43,529 nt of DNA from Bacteriovorax sp. (GTDB lineage: Bacteria; Bdellovibrionota; Bacteriovoracia; Bacteriovoracales; Bacteriovoracaceae). The DNA is taken from positions 1 through 43,529 of the forward strand of contig JACMNL010000006.1 of the NCBI GenBank assembly GCA_014378525.1. The letters run 5' to 3'. The position numbers were made by a program, and so were the translations under genes. Below, in pieces: positions 11,203 to 19,089 of the stretch (its first letter is position 1; the number at the start of each line of letters is the position of its first letter). The notes under the pieces are model-generated. The model was given only the letters and a program-made list of their open reading frames with translations, ran no database searches and was not told where the DNA came from.

Positions 11203-11930
11203 GCTTTCTTTTTAATCTTGATTGTTAAAATGATAACAAATAATGCTAACGAAATTATTTGTGATGTGGATAATGAAAACCAATAAACTCCGCGGATAAT
11301 ATCACCGCGGAAAAACTCTACGAAAAATCTTAGTAGTGAATAATAAAGCAGGTAATGGCTTACGATGTAGAAGTTTTCTTTTTTCTGTGCAATCCACTTC
11401 ATGACCAAATAGCCGATTAAAAAAAGGCCAAATGCTTCATACAGTTGCACTGGATGAATCCATTCCCCATGCATCTTTACGGCCCATGGTAGATCACACT
11501 GGATACCGTAACAGCATCCCGTAAAAAAACATCCAACACGGCCAATTCCATGTCCAAAAACTAAGCCTGGAACGAGGTATTTACTTTCTTTGAATGGAAA
11601 TTTTTTTAACCATACTGAGTAGATAAAGTAGAATGCAAGTCCGAAAATGAGACCGCCGTAAAAAACAAAACCACCACCGAGCCAGAAAGAATCGGCATAA
11701 ATATATTGATAAACTTTATGTTGTGATGAAACCACCAGGAAAAAAACCTTGGCCCCAATCCATGAAGAGAGAAATAATCCACCGAACAATGTAGGAAGTG
11801 GTTTAATATTTAAATTATGATTTTCAAAAACATAGCGGGTTAAATAAAACCCTACCCCCCAGGCCAGCCCCATAAATAACGGGTAAGCGTAGAGTATAAA
11901 ATAAGGAGATTCAAACAGTACGGGTAGCAC
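11199..11930 (-). CDS. lgt: Prolipoprotein diacylglyceryl transferase
   Basis: A 243-residue polytopic membrane protein. The Lgt signature HGIGRVGCFFTGCCYG is at 127-142, with the catalytic-region Arg R131, and HPVQLYEA is further on. It transfers diacylglycerol from phosphatidylglycerol to the lipobox cysteine of prolipoproteins, the first step before LspA. It starts at GTG 11930 inside lspA (20-nt overlap), indicating coupled translation. Several lipoproteins in this window are likely substrates. Confidence 0.95.
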   Translation of the reverse strand: MLPVLFESPYFILYAYPLFMGLAWGVGFYLTRYVFENHNLNIKPLPTLFGGLFLSSWIGAKVFFLVVSSQHKVYQYIYADSFWLGGGFVFYGGLIFGLAFYFIYSVWLKKFPFKESKYLVPGLVFGHGIGRVGCFFTGCCYGIQCDLPWAVKMHGEWIHPVQLYEAFGLFLIGYLVMKWIAQKKENFYIVSHYLLYYSLLRFFVEFFRGDIIRGVYWFSLSTSQIISLALFVIILTIKIKKKA

Positions 11931-12417
11931 TGTCGTCTTTCTTTAGATTAGGCGCAATAAGCGTCTCGTAAATTAAAAGAATGGCCGCAATCGTAATTGA
12001 GCTGTCTGCAATATTGAATGCCGGGAAGTGATGTGTTCCCCAGAAAAAATCCAGGAAGTCGACAACGTAGTTCATGCTGAAGCGATCAATTAGATTTCCA
12101 ACTGCACCAGCGAAAATTAAACTATAAGCAAGACACTGAAGTTTTTTAGTATTTCTTGTCGTCCAGATTAAATACAGAAGCCAGATACAGGCCACTACTG
12201 GAACACCGAAAAACAACGGAACACGGATCCAGTCAGCAGAATAACCAAACATACCAAAAGCAGCGCCCGGATTTCTCACATAAGTAAAATGGAAAAGGTT
12301 ATGAATCACCGGCACAGTTTCACCTAAGTAAAATTTCTGCTGTACCAGTGCTTTCGTTGCCTGATCTCCGATAATAATAGCGGACATCATAATGCACATT
12401 CTATAAATCATTTTCAT
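11911..12417 (-). CDS. lspA: Lipoprotein signal peptidase (signal peptidase II)
   Basis: 168 residues with four predicted membrane helices. The catalytic aspartates are D111 (GNLIDRF) and D138 (FNIADSS), and the conserved N-terminal GDQATK and VRNPGAAFG motifs are present. It cleaves diacylglyceryl-prolipoproteins in front of the lipidated Cys. It lies 5 nt after the response regulator and overlaps lgt, so the two lipoprotein-processing genes appear to be at the end of the two-component operon. Confidence 0.95.
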   Translation of the reverse strand: MKMIYRMCIMMSAIIIGDQATKALVQQKFYLGETVPVIHNLFHFTYVRNPGAAFGMFGYSADWIRVPLFFGVPVVACIWLLYLIWTTRNTKKLQCLAYSLIFAGAVGNLIDRFSMNYVVDFLDFFWGTHHFPAFNIADSSITIAAILLIYETLIAPNLKKDDSATRTV

Positions 12418-12422
12418 AAGTC

Positions 12423-13919
12423 TTAACCGTTAACGTAATCTTTCGCGTGAATTTCGTATTTCTCAATTTTTCTTAAAAGCGTTTTCTTTGGAATGTTTGC
12501 TTTTAAGGCCGTCTGGTTGATCTTCCCTTTATTTTGTCTCAGGGCCCATACGATAAACTCTTTCTCGAAAAGATCTTTTGCAACCTGGAAGTCCATGACC
12601 ATTTCTTTAGAATTTAAAACATTGTTGAAAGAAAAGCTGTCCGGAGACTTAACATCTTCATCACTCTTCATGTCGAAGATTGAATCCTGGATACCCTCAA
12701 CGTCAATCATCATGTCTGAGTTATCTTCCGGCTCCGGAACTTTAGTTGGAGAAGTGATTTTCAGAGTATGAGGAAGTGAAGGTGCCTGGATCATATCAGA
12801 TGATTCGATAATGAACGCGTGTTCAATAACGTTTCTTAGCTCTCTGATGTTACCCGGCCATGAGAAGTTAACAAGTAAGTTTTTAGCTTCTTCACTTGCA
12901 CCCTTGATGTTTAATCCATGAACGTTGTTGAAATATTTAATGTAGTAATCAACAAGGAATGGGATATCAGATTTTCTTTCACGCAACGGTGGAAGATACA
13001 CTGGTAGAACATTTAAACGATAAAATAAATCTTCTCTGAACGACCCGTCAGCAATCATTTTTTCAAATGGCTTATGTGAAGCTGCTATCACGCGAACATC
13101 AACTTTGATATCGCGGTTAGATCCTATTGGTGTAAAAGTTTTTTCCTGTAGAACACGAAGAAGTTTTACCTGCATCGTTGGGCTAATGTCCCCGATTTCA
13201 TCAAGGAAAAGTGTCCCGCCGTCAGCGTACTGGAATTTACCTAATTTTCTTTCTGAAGCACCAGTGAAGGCGCCTTTTTCGTGACCGAATAACTCAGACT
13301 CGATTAAGTTTTCAGGAACAGCTGCTAAGTTGATAGTAACGAACTTGGCATCTTTTCTAGGACCGTTATAGTGAATCGCGCGTGCCACAAGTTCTTTACC
13401 TGTACCCGATTCTCCACGAATTAAAACCGGAGTATTAACTTTTGCAAGTTTATCGATTACGTTGAAAACTTTTTGCATAACATGAGATTCACCAACGAAT
13501 TGATCGTCACCACCAAGAGATAATCTTGGAGATGAGAACATTGATGTTTCAACTAATGATCTTGCTTTTAGTGCACGCTTAATAAGCGCAACTAAGTTTT
13601 CGGATGAGATTGGTTTTTCTAAATAATTGTATGCGCCTTCTTTAACAACTTTAACGGCGTCACCGACGTTTGAATAAGCTGTTAAAATAATCACGATAAC
13701 TGAAGGATCAACTTTTTTGATTTCAGTTAAAGCAGAGATACCGTCCATCTCCGGCATGTTCACGTCCATTACGACTAGATCATATTTTTCTTTGTAGACT
13801 GCATGCAGGGCCTCTTTACCATTGTTGGCAACATCAACAGCAAAACTATGGTAAAGAAGTGCTTCCTTTACTGAATCTTGTAATACCTTGTCATCATCAA
13901 CGACTAACACACGATGCAT
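12423..13919 (-). CDS. NtrC-type sigma-54-dependent response regulator
   Basis: 498 residues in three domains. Receiver 1-120 (acidic D8/D9, phospho-acceptor D52, T80, K102). AAA+ sigma-54 activation domain ~140-375 with Walker A GESGTGKE (169-176) and the sigma-54-contacting GAFTGA (216-221). Fis-type helix-turn-helix at ~455-495 (INQTALKANIPKKTLLRKIEKY). A long acidic linker (~385-440) is unusual. It would remodel RNA polymerase-sigma54 upon phosphorylation, most likely by the upstream CHASE2 kinase. A good SD (GGGAGA) precedes it. Targets are unknown; a -24/-12-like site lies at 30804-30819. Confidence 0.93.
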   Translation of the reverse strand: MHRVLVVDDDKVLQDSVKEALLYHSFAVDVANNGKEALHAVYKEKYDLVVMDVNMPEMDGISALTEIKKVDPSVIVIILTAYSNVGDAVKVVKEGAYNYLEKPISSENLVALIKRALKARSLVETSMFSSPRLSLGGDDQFVGESHVMQKVFNVIDKLAKVNTPVLIRGESGTGKELVARAIHYNGPRKDAKFVTINLAAVPENLIESELFGHEKGAFTGASERKLGKFQYADGGTLFLDEIGDISPTMQVKLLRVLQEKTFTPIGSNRDIKVDVRVIAASHKPFEKMIADGSFREDLFYRLNVLPVYLPPLRERKSDIPFLVDYYIKYFNNVHGLNIKGASEEAKNLLVNFSWPGNIRELRNVIEHAFIIESSDMIQAPSLPHTLKITSPTKVPEPEDNSDMMIDVEGIQDSIFDMKSDEDVKSPDSFSFNNVLNSKEMVMDFQVAKDLFEKEFIVWALRQNKGKINQTALKANIPKKTLLRKIEKYEIHAKDYVNG

Positions 13920-13956
13920 ATCGATCTCCCTGGAAATATTCCCTGAGTTTATTGTA

Positions 13957-15840
13957 CTACTTGTTGAGTAATTTCACTAAGAATTTTGTCTCTTGTCCCG
14001 CAATAGAATCCACTGAAATGGTCCCACCGTGAAGTTCGACGAAATACTTCACCAGATAGAGCCCCAGACCGGTCCCTTTTATTGAATGATTCGCATCATT
14101 TTTTATCCGATAAAATTTCTCAAAAATGTTAGAAAGCTCTTCTGCCGGAATTCCCACTCCGTTATCTTTGATTTCGATATAAACCCATTTTTCATCGTCC
14201 CATGTCGCCACTTCAACGATAGACCCTGCCCCAGAATATTTTACCGAGTTTTCCACAAGGTTCGAGATAACTCTCGTCATCAGATTGGCGTCAATCTCAA
14301 TGGGATAAAGTGGTGATAATTTCTTTTTAACCTGAACATTTTTTTGGCTGGCACTGAAATGAACATCTTTGATGACTGATTCTACGATCAGGTTTACATC
14401 TTTTGAAGCTTTAATCAGACCAAAGTTGCTCGATTCAATTTTTGTTAGATCTAAAATTGAAGAAATAAATTTATTCAACTCTTTTGTAGAATCGATAATT
14501 AGCTGTGACTTCTCACGAATATCCGGATTCCCGGAATTTTGTGTATATAAATTATCCGCAACTCCGGCAATTTTCGCTACCGGAGTTTTTAAATCGTGAC
14601 TCATTAGAGACAGGAAGTTTTGCTTTAATTTCTCAACTTGTTTTAAAAGTTTTGTTTCTTCCTGAATAGCATAACGGCGCTGGTATTCGCCAATTGCACG
14701 GAATGGAATCCAGATATAGTAAACGACGAACACGGTAACAACAAGATGGGCTGTATATAGCCAAAGACCCATCAGAACAAACATCAGATAAGAAGCAAGT
14801 AGTATAGATGCTAAAACTAAGAGTGTGATGATAAGACCATCTTTAGGCTTTAACTTTGAAATTAAAATAGAAAGAATAATGGCAACGATGAACGCCAGAG
14901 TATTTGAAGCAGATCTTGGAACTGCTTTAATGGTTTTATTCTGGATGAGTGAATCGATGATACTCGCATGGATAATCAGCTTCGGGGCCTTATACTCTTC
15001 AAGGTTAAAGGGAGTAAGATAAAAATTATCACTTTGAGAAATATAATTCGGGCCAATTAAAACTATTTTATCCTTGAAAATTTCTGGTGAAAAATTTCCA
15101 ACCAGAACGCGGTGATAAGGAATTGTTTTATACTTAAACTCACTATAAACTGGTGAACTTGAATAACGGAATAAAACGAAATTCGCATCAGCTTCTTCGT
15201 TATAATAAGCGCCGATAACATCCGGAACGTTAATTGGAGGTTTTCCTTTTAGAATCCTGAATTGATTGGCCGTTGAAAGATGCAGGCTCTCTTCACCTGA
15301 GACGTTAAAGATTGCTCTTCTTACAACATCGTCTTTAGCAAAAACGTTATTATCAATCGTAAGCTGCGCCAGTGAATAATTAAACTCACGCAAACCTTCT
15401 GGTGGTAATTCTTCACCTTTCAACTCATCGATCTCAGTAGCAAAATTAACTTTTCCGCCTTGACTTGTGAACTCCGTCAACCTGTGTTTGAAGCTGTTAA
15501 AGTTTACATCATTGTCAGTGGCCACTTCTGGCATCTTGATAAAATAATCGACGATCTTTGGCTGCGCTCTTAATACGCGTTCTAAAAATCTCGAGTGAGT
15601 TGCATAAGAATAAGGATAAACATCACCAAGGTAGTCATCGCTTTCTTCATCCAGCGTCACGATCACAATTTCCGGAGTAGGATGAACTCCAAAGTCCCAG
15701 CGGACTTTAAGGTCATAAATAATAGATTCAAACGAAGCAAGTGGATACTGGAAGAGGATCGTCACGAAAATCAGCGTGAAAAGCATCGGATAATAATCCG
15801 AGAGATCGATCTTCATTTTTTTAAACTTAATTTTCATCAT
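13957..15840 (-). CDS. CHASE2-domain sensor histidine kinase
   Basis: 627 residues. TM1 (~18-36), a large extracytoplasmic CHASE2 domain (~40-305; EIVIVTLDEES and PYSYATHSRFLERVLRAQPKIV), then three closely spaced TM helices (~312-380), the CHASE2 layout. The cytoplasmic HisKA has phospho-His H415 (SLMSHDLKTP), and the HATPase has an N box (LVENSVKYS), DNGVGIP and GTGLGLYLV. The signal is unknown. The start overlaps the upstream M48-like gene as TAATG, and the cognate regulator follows 37 nt downstream, so sensor, regulator and M48-like protein look like one system. Confidence 0.93.
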   Translation of the reverse strand: MMKIKFKKMKIDLSDYYPMLFTLIFVTILFQYPLASFESIIYDLKVRWDFGVHPTPEIVIVTLDEESDDYLGDVYPYSYATHSRFLERVLRAQPKIVDYFIKMPEVATDNDVNFNSFKHRLTEFTSQGGKVNFATEIDELKGEELPPEGLREFNYSLAQLTIDNNVFAKDDVVRRAIFNVSGEESLHLSTANQFRILKGKPPINVPDVIGAYYNEEADANFVLFRYSSSPVYSEFKYKTIPYHRVLVGNFSPEIFKDKIVLIGPNYISQSDNFYLTPFNLEEYKAPKLIIHASIIDSLIQNKTIKAVPRSASNTLAFIVAIILSILISKLKPKDGLIITLLVLASILLASYLMFVLMGLWLYTAHLVVTVFVVYYIWIPFRAIGEYQRRYAIQEETKLLKQVEKLKQNFLSLMSHDLKTPVAKIAGVADNLYTQNSGNPDIREKSQLIIDSTKELNKFISSILDLTKIESSNFGLIKASKDVNLIVESVIKDVHFSASQKNVQVKKKLSPLYPIEIDANLMTRVISNLVENSVKYSGAGSIVEVATWDDEKWVYIEIKDNGVGIPAEELSNIFEKFYRIKNDANHSIKGTGLGLYLVKYFVELHGGTISVDSIAGQETKFLVKLLNK

Positions 15841-16709
15841 TAATTAGAACCCAAGGCCTTAATTCGTGTTTTAATATCGACCGTTTTAAATAACAAACTG
15901 GCCAGAACATCTTCCGTCTCATTTTTTGCGTGAGAAAGTTCTGCGACAACCAGTGCACCGATTGTTCTTTCATTGAAGCTTGGAAGGTGGGTTATCTTAA
16001 ACAATGCTGCCATATAATCTTTTTTTAGACCGATCATTTTTCCAACTTCAGAGTCGAAGTTAATTACGCTTTTTTCATTCTCATACATCATTGTTTTGAT
16101 GCTAAATGCTGGATAGAAAAAAATCTCCAGATTCTTGCGTGCTTTATATGAATTGAAAAAAGACCTGATGATATAAACCGGAGAGTAAAGCACGAAAAAG
16201 ATAAGTGATACCATTGTTCGGTTTTTTGCTTCTCCTGATTTGATCTTTAAGATTGAAGCATAGATAAGACTGTTAAGTTCGTTTCTCGAAAACTGATTGT
16301 AAATATTTTTCCCGATAATCAGGGCCGGCTTACCAAAATATGAATCTGAATAGTAGACGTTATTGACGAAAGCATTCGACCAATAGATCTTCACTTCATG
16401 AACATTTAAGTGAACGCAGAAATTTTTAACCTGATTGATAAGTGTTTCATCATCAGTTACGTATCGTGCCTTTGCAAAAACTAAAACCAGCTTCTCTCCC
16501 CACTTTGAAAATAAAACTAGAATGATCACTGCCAGAAGGCATCCAACCATGAGTCCATATGACAAATTAAACATCACTCCCACAAGAGCGAACGAAATGA
16601 TAAAAACTGCGATGATAGTGAGTAAGTATCTATAAAGAAAAATAAAAACTCCGTAAATTAAGTTTACCTTGATGTCATTATTACACTGGTATTCATAAAT
16701 TATAGACAA
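15840..16709 (-). CDS. Membrane protein with an M48-peptidase-like fold lacking the zinc site
   Basis: Up to 289 residues with TM pairs near ~24-66 and a further hydrophobic stretch at ~168-185. The layout follows M48 (HtpX-like) peptidases: ALIIGKNIYNQFSRNELNSLIYASILKIKSGEAKNRTM aligns with the strand, EL-xxL-HExxH and K-NR-T segment, but A151-S-I-L-K155 replaces HExxH. The C-terminal LFKTVDIKTRIKALG matches the family's LFSTHPPIEERIxxL. So it is a predicted pseudoenzyme. Starts: TTG 16709 is the only standard codon near the N-terminus and has a poor SD; ATT 16643 lies 5 nt after GGAG and gives a clean membrane-anchor N-terminus (MFLYRYLLTIIAVF). It is the first gene of the CHASE2 kinase, regulator, lspA, lgt run. 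Confidence 0.7.
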   Translation of the reverse strand: MSIIYEYQCNNDIKVNLIYGVFIFLYRYLLTIIAVFIISFALVGVMFNLSYGLMVGCLLAVIILVLFSKWGEKLVLVFAKARYVTDDETLINQVKNFCVHLNVHEVKIYWSNAFVNNVYYSDSYFGKPALIIGKNIYNQFSRNELNSLIYASILKIKSGEAKNRTMVSLIFFVLYSPVYIIRSFFNSYKARKNLEIFFYPAFSIKTMMYENEKSVINFDSEVGKMIGLKKDYMAALFKITHLPSFNERTIGALVVAELSHAKNETEDVLASLLFKTVDIKTRIKALGSN

Positions 16710-16768
16710 AAATCCGGGGTAGAGCTATAAGGCAAGGAAGCACATGAATACGGTAGGGTGGGTTTTTT

Positions 16769-16816
16769 AGACGCCCCGGAACACCTTGAAATTAAAGGTG
16801 TTTTCACGACGCGTCT
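16769..16816 (+). other. Two-tier hairpin in the leader region of the endonuclease-IV-like gene
   Basis: An outer 6-bp stem AGACGC/GCGTCT (16769-16774 with 16811-16816) encloses a perfect 8-bp stem AACACCTT/AAGGTGTT (16780-16787 with 16795-16802) with loop GAAATTA. The inner stem is followed by TTTT, so it could be a weak terminator or attenuator, or a structured 5' leader of the gene at 16878. Confidence 0.4.
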
Positions 16817-16877
16817 CTCGTATTTTTGTGATTTGTGATAACAATGTCTGGGAAAAGTTAATTACTTGGGGGCCTAT

Positions 16878-17714
16878 ATGAAATTCGAACGTCTACTATT
16901 TGGAACTGCTGGTGTTCCAAACTCTACGCCAAAGAAAAATAATCCAATCGACGGTGTAAAGCAGGTACATGCTTTAGGTCTGGATTGTATGCAATTAGAA
17001 TTCGCACACGGTGTTCGTATGAAAGAAGAAGTATCTTCTGGATTACGTAAAGTTTCGTATGAATTAGGAGTTCCTCTTACTTCACATGGTCCTTACTACA
17101 TCAACCTGAACGCTCGCGAGCAGGACAAAATCGATTCATCTGTTGAACGCATTATTCAAACTGCAAAGATCTCTGATCTGTGTGGTGCTGAATCAATGAC
17201 TTTCCACGCTGCTTTTTACATGAAAGATTCTCCTTATGATGTTTTTGATTTAGTTCAAAAATCATTAAACGTGATTGAAGAAAGACTTAACCGTCTTGAT
17301 ATTCAAATTGAACTTCGTCCTGAGTTAACTGGGAAAACTTCTCAGTTTGGTTCACTTGAAGAGTTAATTGATTTAACAAAATCAGTTTCTTCATGTTCAC
17401 CGTGTATGGACTTCTCTCACTTGTTCGCTCGTACAAACGAGTACAACACGTATGAAGAATTCTGTACTGTACTTGGAAAATTAAAAGAAGAGTTAGACCC
17501 GAATGCTCTTCAGAACATGCACATCCATTTATCTGGGATTTCTTCAAACTCTAAAGGGGATTTAAAACACTTAAACCTTGAAGATTCAGATTTTAACTGG
17601 CGCGAACTGCTTCGTGCACTAAAAACTTTTGACTGTCGTGGATACGTAATCTGTAACTCTCCAAATCTTGAAAAAGATGCGAAGATGATGAAGGATTTTT
17701 ACTTAGCTTTATAA
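16878..17714 (+). CDS. Endonuclease-IV-like TIM-barrel protein (AP endonuclease family 2)
   Basis: 278 residues from ATG 16878, which has GGGGG 5 nt upstream; the earlier TTG 16866 is rejected. The metal-ligand pattern of Nfo is nearly intact: H70 (SHGPYYINL), H110 (FHAAF), E145 (ELRPE), D178/H181 (MDFSHLF), H215/H217 (MHIHLSG), D228/H231. Nfo cleaves DNA at abasic sites using three Zn ions. The last ligand is altered: family members have E-S-P near the C-terminus, and here it is N260-S-P (VICNSPNLEKDA). It may be a repair enzyme with a weakened metal site or a xylose-isomerase-like barrel with another role. A terminator hairpin follows. Confidence 0.8.
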   Translation: MKFERLLFGTAGVPNSTPKKNNPIDGVKQVHALGLDCMQLEFAHGVRMKEEVSSGLRKVSYELGVPLTSHGPYYINLNAREQDKIDSSVERIIQTAKISDLCGAESMTFHAAFYMKDSPYDVFDLVQKSLNVIEERLNRLDIQIELRPELTGKTSQFGSLEELIDLTKSVSSCSPCMDFSHLFARTNEYNTYEEFCTVLGKLKEELDPNALQNMHIHLSGISSNSKGDLKHLNLEDSDFNWRELLRALKTFDCRGYVICNSPNLEKDAKMMKDFYLAL

Positions 17715-17729
17715 TGATTATTTAGATGT

Positions 17730-17760
17730 GGCTTAGGAGTTATCCTAGGCCGCTTCTTTT
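17730..17760 (+). terminator. Putative rho-independent terminator
   Basis: Stem GGCTTAGGA (17730-17738) pairs with TCCTAGGCC (17743-17751), one wobble, loop GTTA, then GCTTCTTTT. It ends the endonuclease-like gene and its 3' arm overlaps the last codons of the convergent gene. Confidence 0.5.
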
Positions 17761-18254
17761 AGAATATCGTCCAGTGCGCCCATTTGATTTTTCTTCTCAA
17801 AAAAACCTCTGAACCAATGAATATGATCTTTTGAAACTTCTTCAGGAAGATAAATTAATTTTACCTCTGCATTGTCTTTAACCAGCGCCAGGTTAAAAAA
17901 GCTTCCGTTTAATTCTGAAAAAATATCCAGCAGAAAATCCTGATCAAGAGACTGATCTACGAACACTAAATCCTCAGACTTAATTTCCTTGAAGATCGAC
18001 CAGTTTGATGGAAAATCTAAAGTTGAGTCTTTTACTTCTAAGCGGTAACACTGTGTTGCCGTCTGGAAGACGACGTTACTCATAGAAAGATTATGTTGTG
18101 CCAGATAGTCGTTGATTGAAAGGAAATCGACTTCATTAAGTTTCTTTTCGAAGTAATTTCTTAAATCAGAAACTGCAGACGGCGATTCTTTATCCGCATT
18201 GTCTGTGTATGTTTCTGAAATAAGCTTTGAAATTAATGTGTCGTCATTACTCAT
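17745..18254 (-). CDS. Hypothetical cytoplasmic protein
   Basis: 169 acidic residues with no signal peptide, membrane segment or motif I recognise. The start ATG 18254 has no good SD. Secondary structure looks alpha at the N-terminus (ISKLISETY, DLRNYFEKKLNEV) and alternating strand/helix after residue 60 (YRLEVKDSTLDF, LVFVDQSLDQDFL), ending in KKNQMGALDDILKEAA. It lies 38 nt downstream of the membrane protein at 18293 in the same direction, so the two are probably cotranscribed. Confidence 0.6.
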   Translation of the reverse strand: MSNDDTLISKLISETYTDNADKESPSAVSDLRNYFEKKLNEVDFLSINDYLAQHNLSMSNVVFQTATQCYRLEVKDSTLDFPSNWSIFKEIKSEDLVFVDQSLDQDFLLDIFSELNGSFFNLALVKDNAEVKLIYLPEEVSKDHIHWFRGFFEKKNQMGALDDILKEAA

Positions 18255-18292
18255 GACTGACTTTTCGGAATGAGACTAAAAAAGTTTAGGAA

Positions 18293-19024
18293 CTACTCGA
18301 AGAGTCCGCGCTCTAGGCAAACTTTGTACAGATCCGACCAGTTTAATAGGGTAACAGGATCTTTTTCTTTAACCAGGTTAAGTCCAATGCCCTGATCGTA
18401 AGTAGACGTCAGCTGGGCCAGATGAGTGAACTTAATTCCTTCGTATTCCGCCATTAAGCGATAATGTCCATTGGGATTAAGGCCTGCGATCAGGTGTTCT
18501 GCCTGTGTATTTTCAATCAAGGCGAAACAGCTGTCTTGATCGATGTTAGTTATCAGCACATCAAAACCCTCGCTACCATTTGTATTTTCCACTCGCCCTT
18601 TCAGGTGAAAGCGCGTGGCTTTTTCCAGGTCATTTTTTGAGAACATAGGGTTGTAAGAAGCTTTCGCAATCTCCAGTTCCCAGGTAACAAAAAAGTAAAA
18701 AGCAAAAATAAGGTAGATAAAATTGAGCCCGAGGATCAGCTTATTAAAGCTGGTCGCAAGCATGATAAAGTTTTTTCCGGTAATCATGGCGAGACAAAAG
18801 AGCAGAACTTTGTCTGACTGCTTTTTAATGTTGATGACCAAATAAAGTGTAATTAATGTCAGGACGAAGATCAGGTAATGATGACTAAAGAATGATTTGA
18901 TCGCAGCAACGTTTAAAAGAGTCTGTCCCTGAGAAAGCGAGTAAATCGCTTGGAGATAGACCAGTGAAAAAATCAAAAAGATAATAAGGTTTCTATGCTC
19001 GTAATTTCTTTTTAATATTTTCAT
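18293..19024 (-). CDS. Membrane protein with a PilZ-like C-terminal domain (tentative)
   Basis: 243 residues. Four hydrophobic helices span ~12-120 (LIIFLIFSLVYLQAIYSL; YLIFVLTLITLYLVI; VLLFCLAMITG; ILGLNFIYLIFAFYFFV), followed by a ~120-residue beta-rich cytoplasmic domain. That domain has PilZ-like features: a basic ATRFHLKGRVE segment, a NIDQDSCFALI strand turn, and a GIGLNLV end. PilZ proteins bind cyclic-di-GMP through RxxxR and (D/N)-x-S-x-x-G; here the second motif lacks its Gly, so binding is doubtful. It could equally be an unrelated beta barrel. Confidence 0.5.
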   Translation of the reverse strand: MKILKRNYEHRNLIIFLIFSLVYLQAIYSLSQGQTLLNVAAIKSFFSHHYLIFVLTLITLYLVINIKKQSDKVLLFCLAMITGKNFIMLATSFNKLILGLNFIYLIFAFYFFVTWELEIAKASYNPMFSKNDLEKATRFHLKGRVENTNGSEGFDVLITNIDQDSCFALIENTQAEHLIAGLNPNGHYRLMAEYEGIKFTHLAQLTSTYDQGIGLNLVKEKDPVTLLNWSDLYKVCLERGLFE

Positions 19025-19077
19025 AACATATCTTAGGGAAAAATTATCCTTCGCACATAGTTTCTGTGAAGCTTTGC

Positions 19078-19083
19078 TATTAT
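19078..19083 (+). promoter_or_regulatory. Extended -10 box abutting a leaderless start
   Basis: TGC-TATTAT (-10 at 19078-19083 with upstream TG) ends 6 nt before ATG 19090. Transcription would begin at or next to the start codon, fixing the start at 19090 rather than ATG 19084 or GTG 19066. Confidence 0.45.
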
Positions 19084-19089
19084 ATGATC

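Noticed and set aside
16808-16815. GACGCGTC palindrome as an operator
   Set aside because: It is part of the 3' arm of the nested hairpin and only 8 bp; no independent support.
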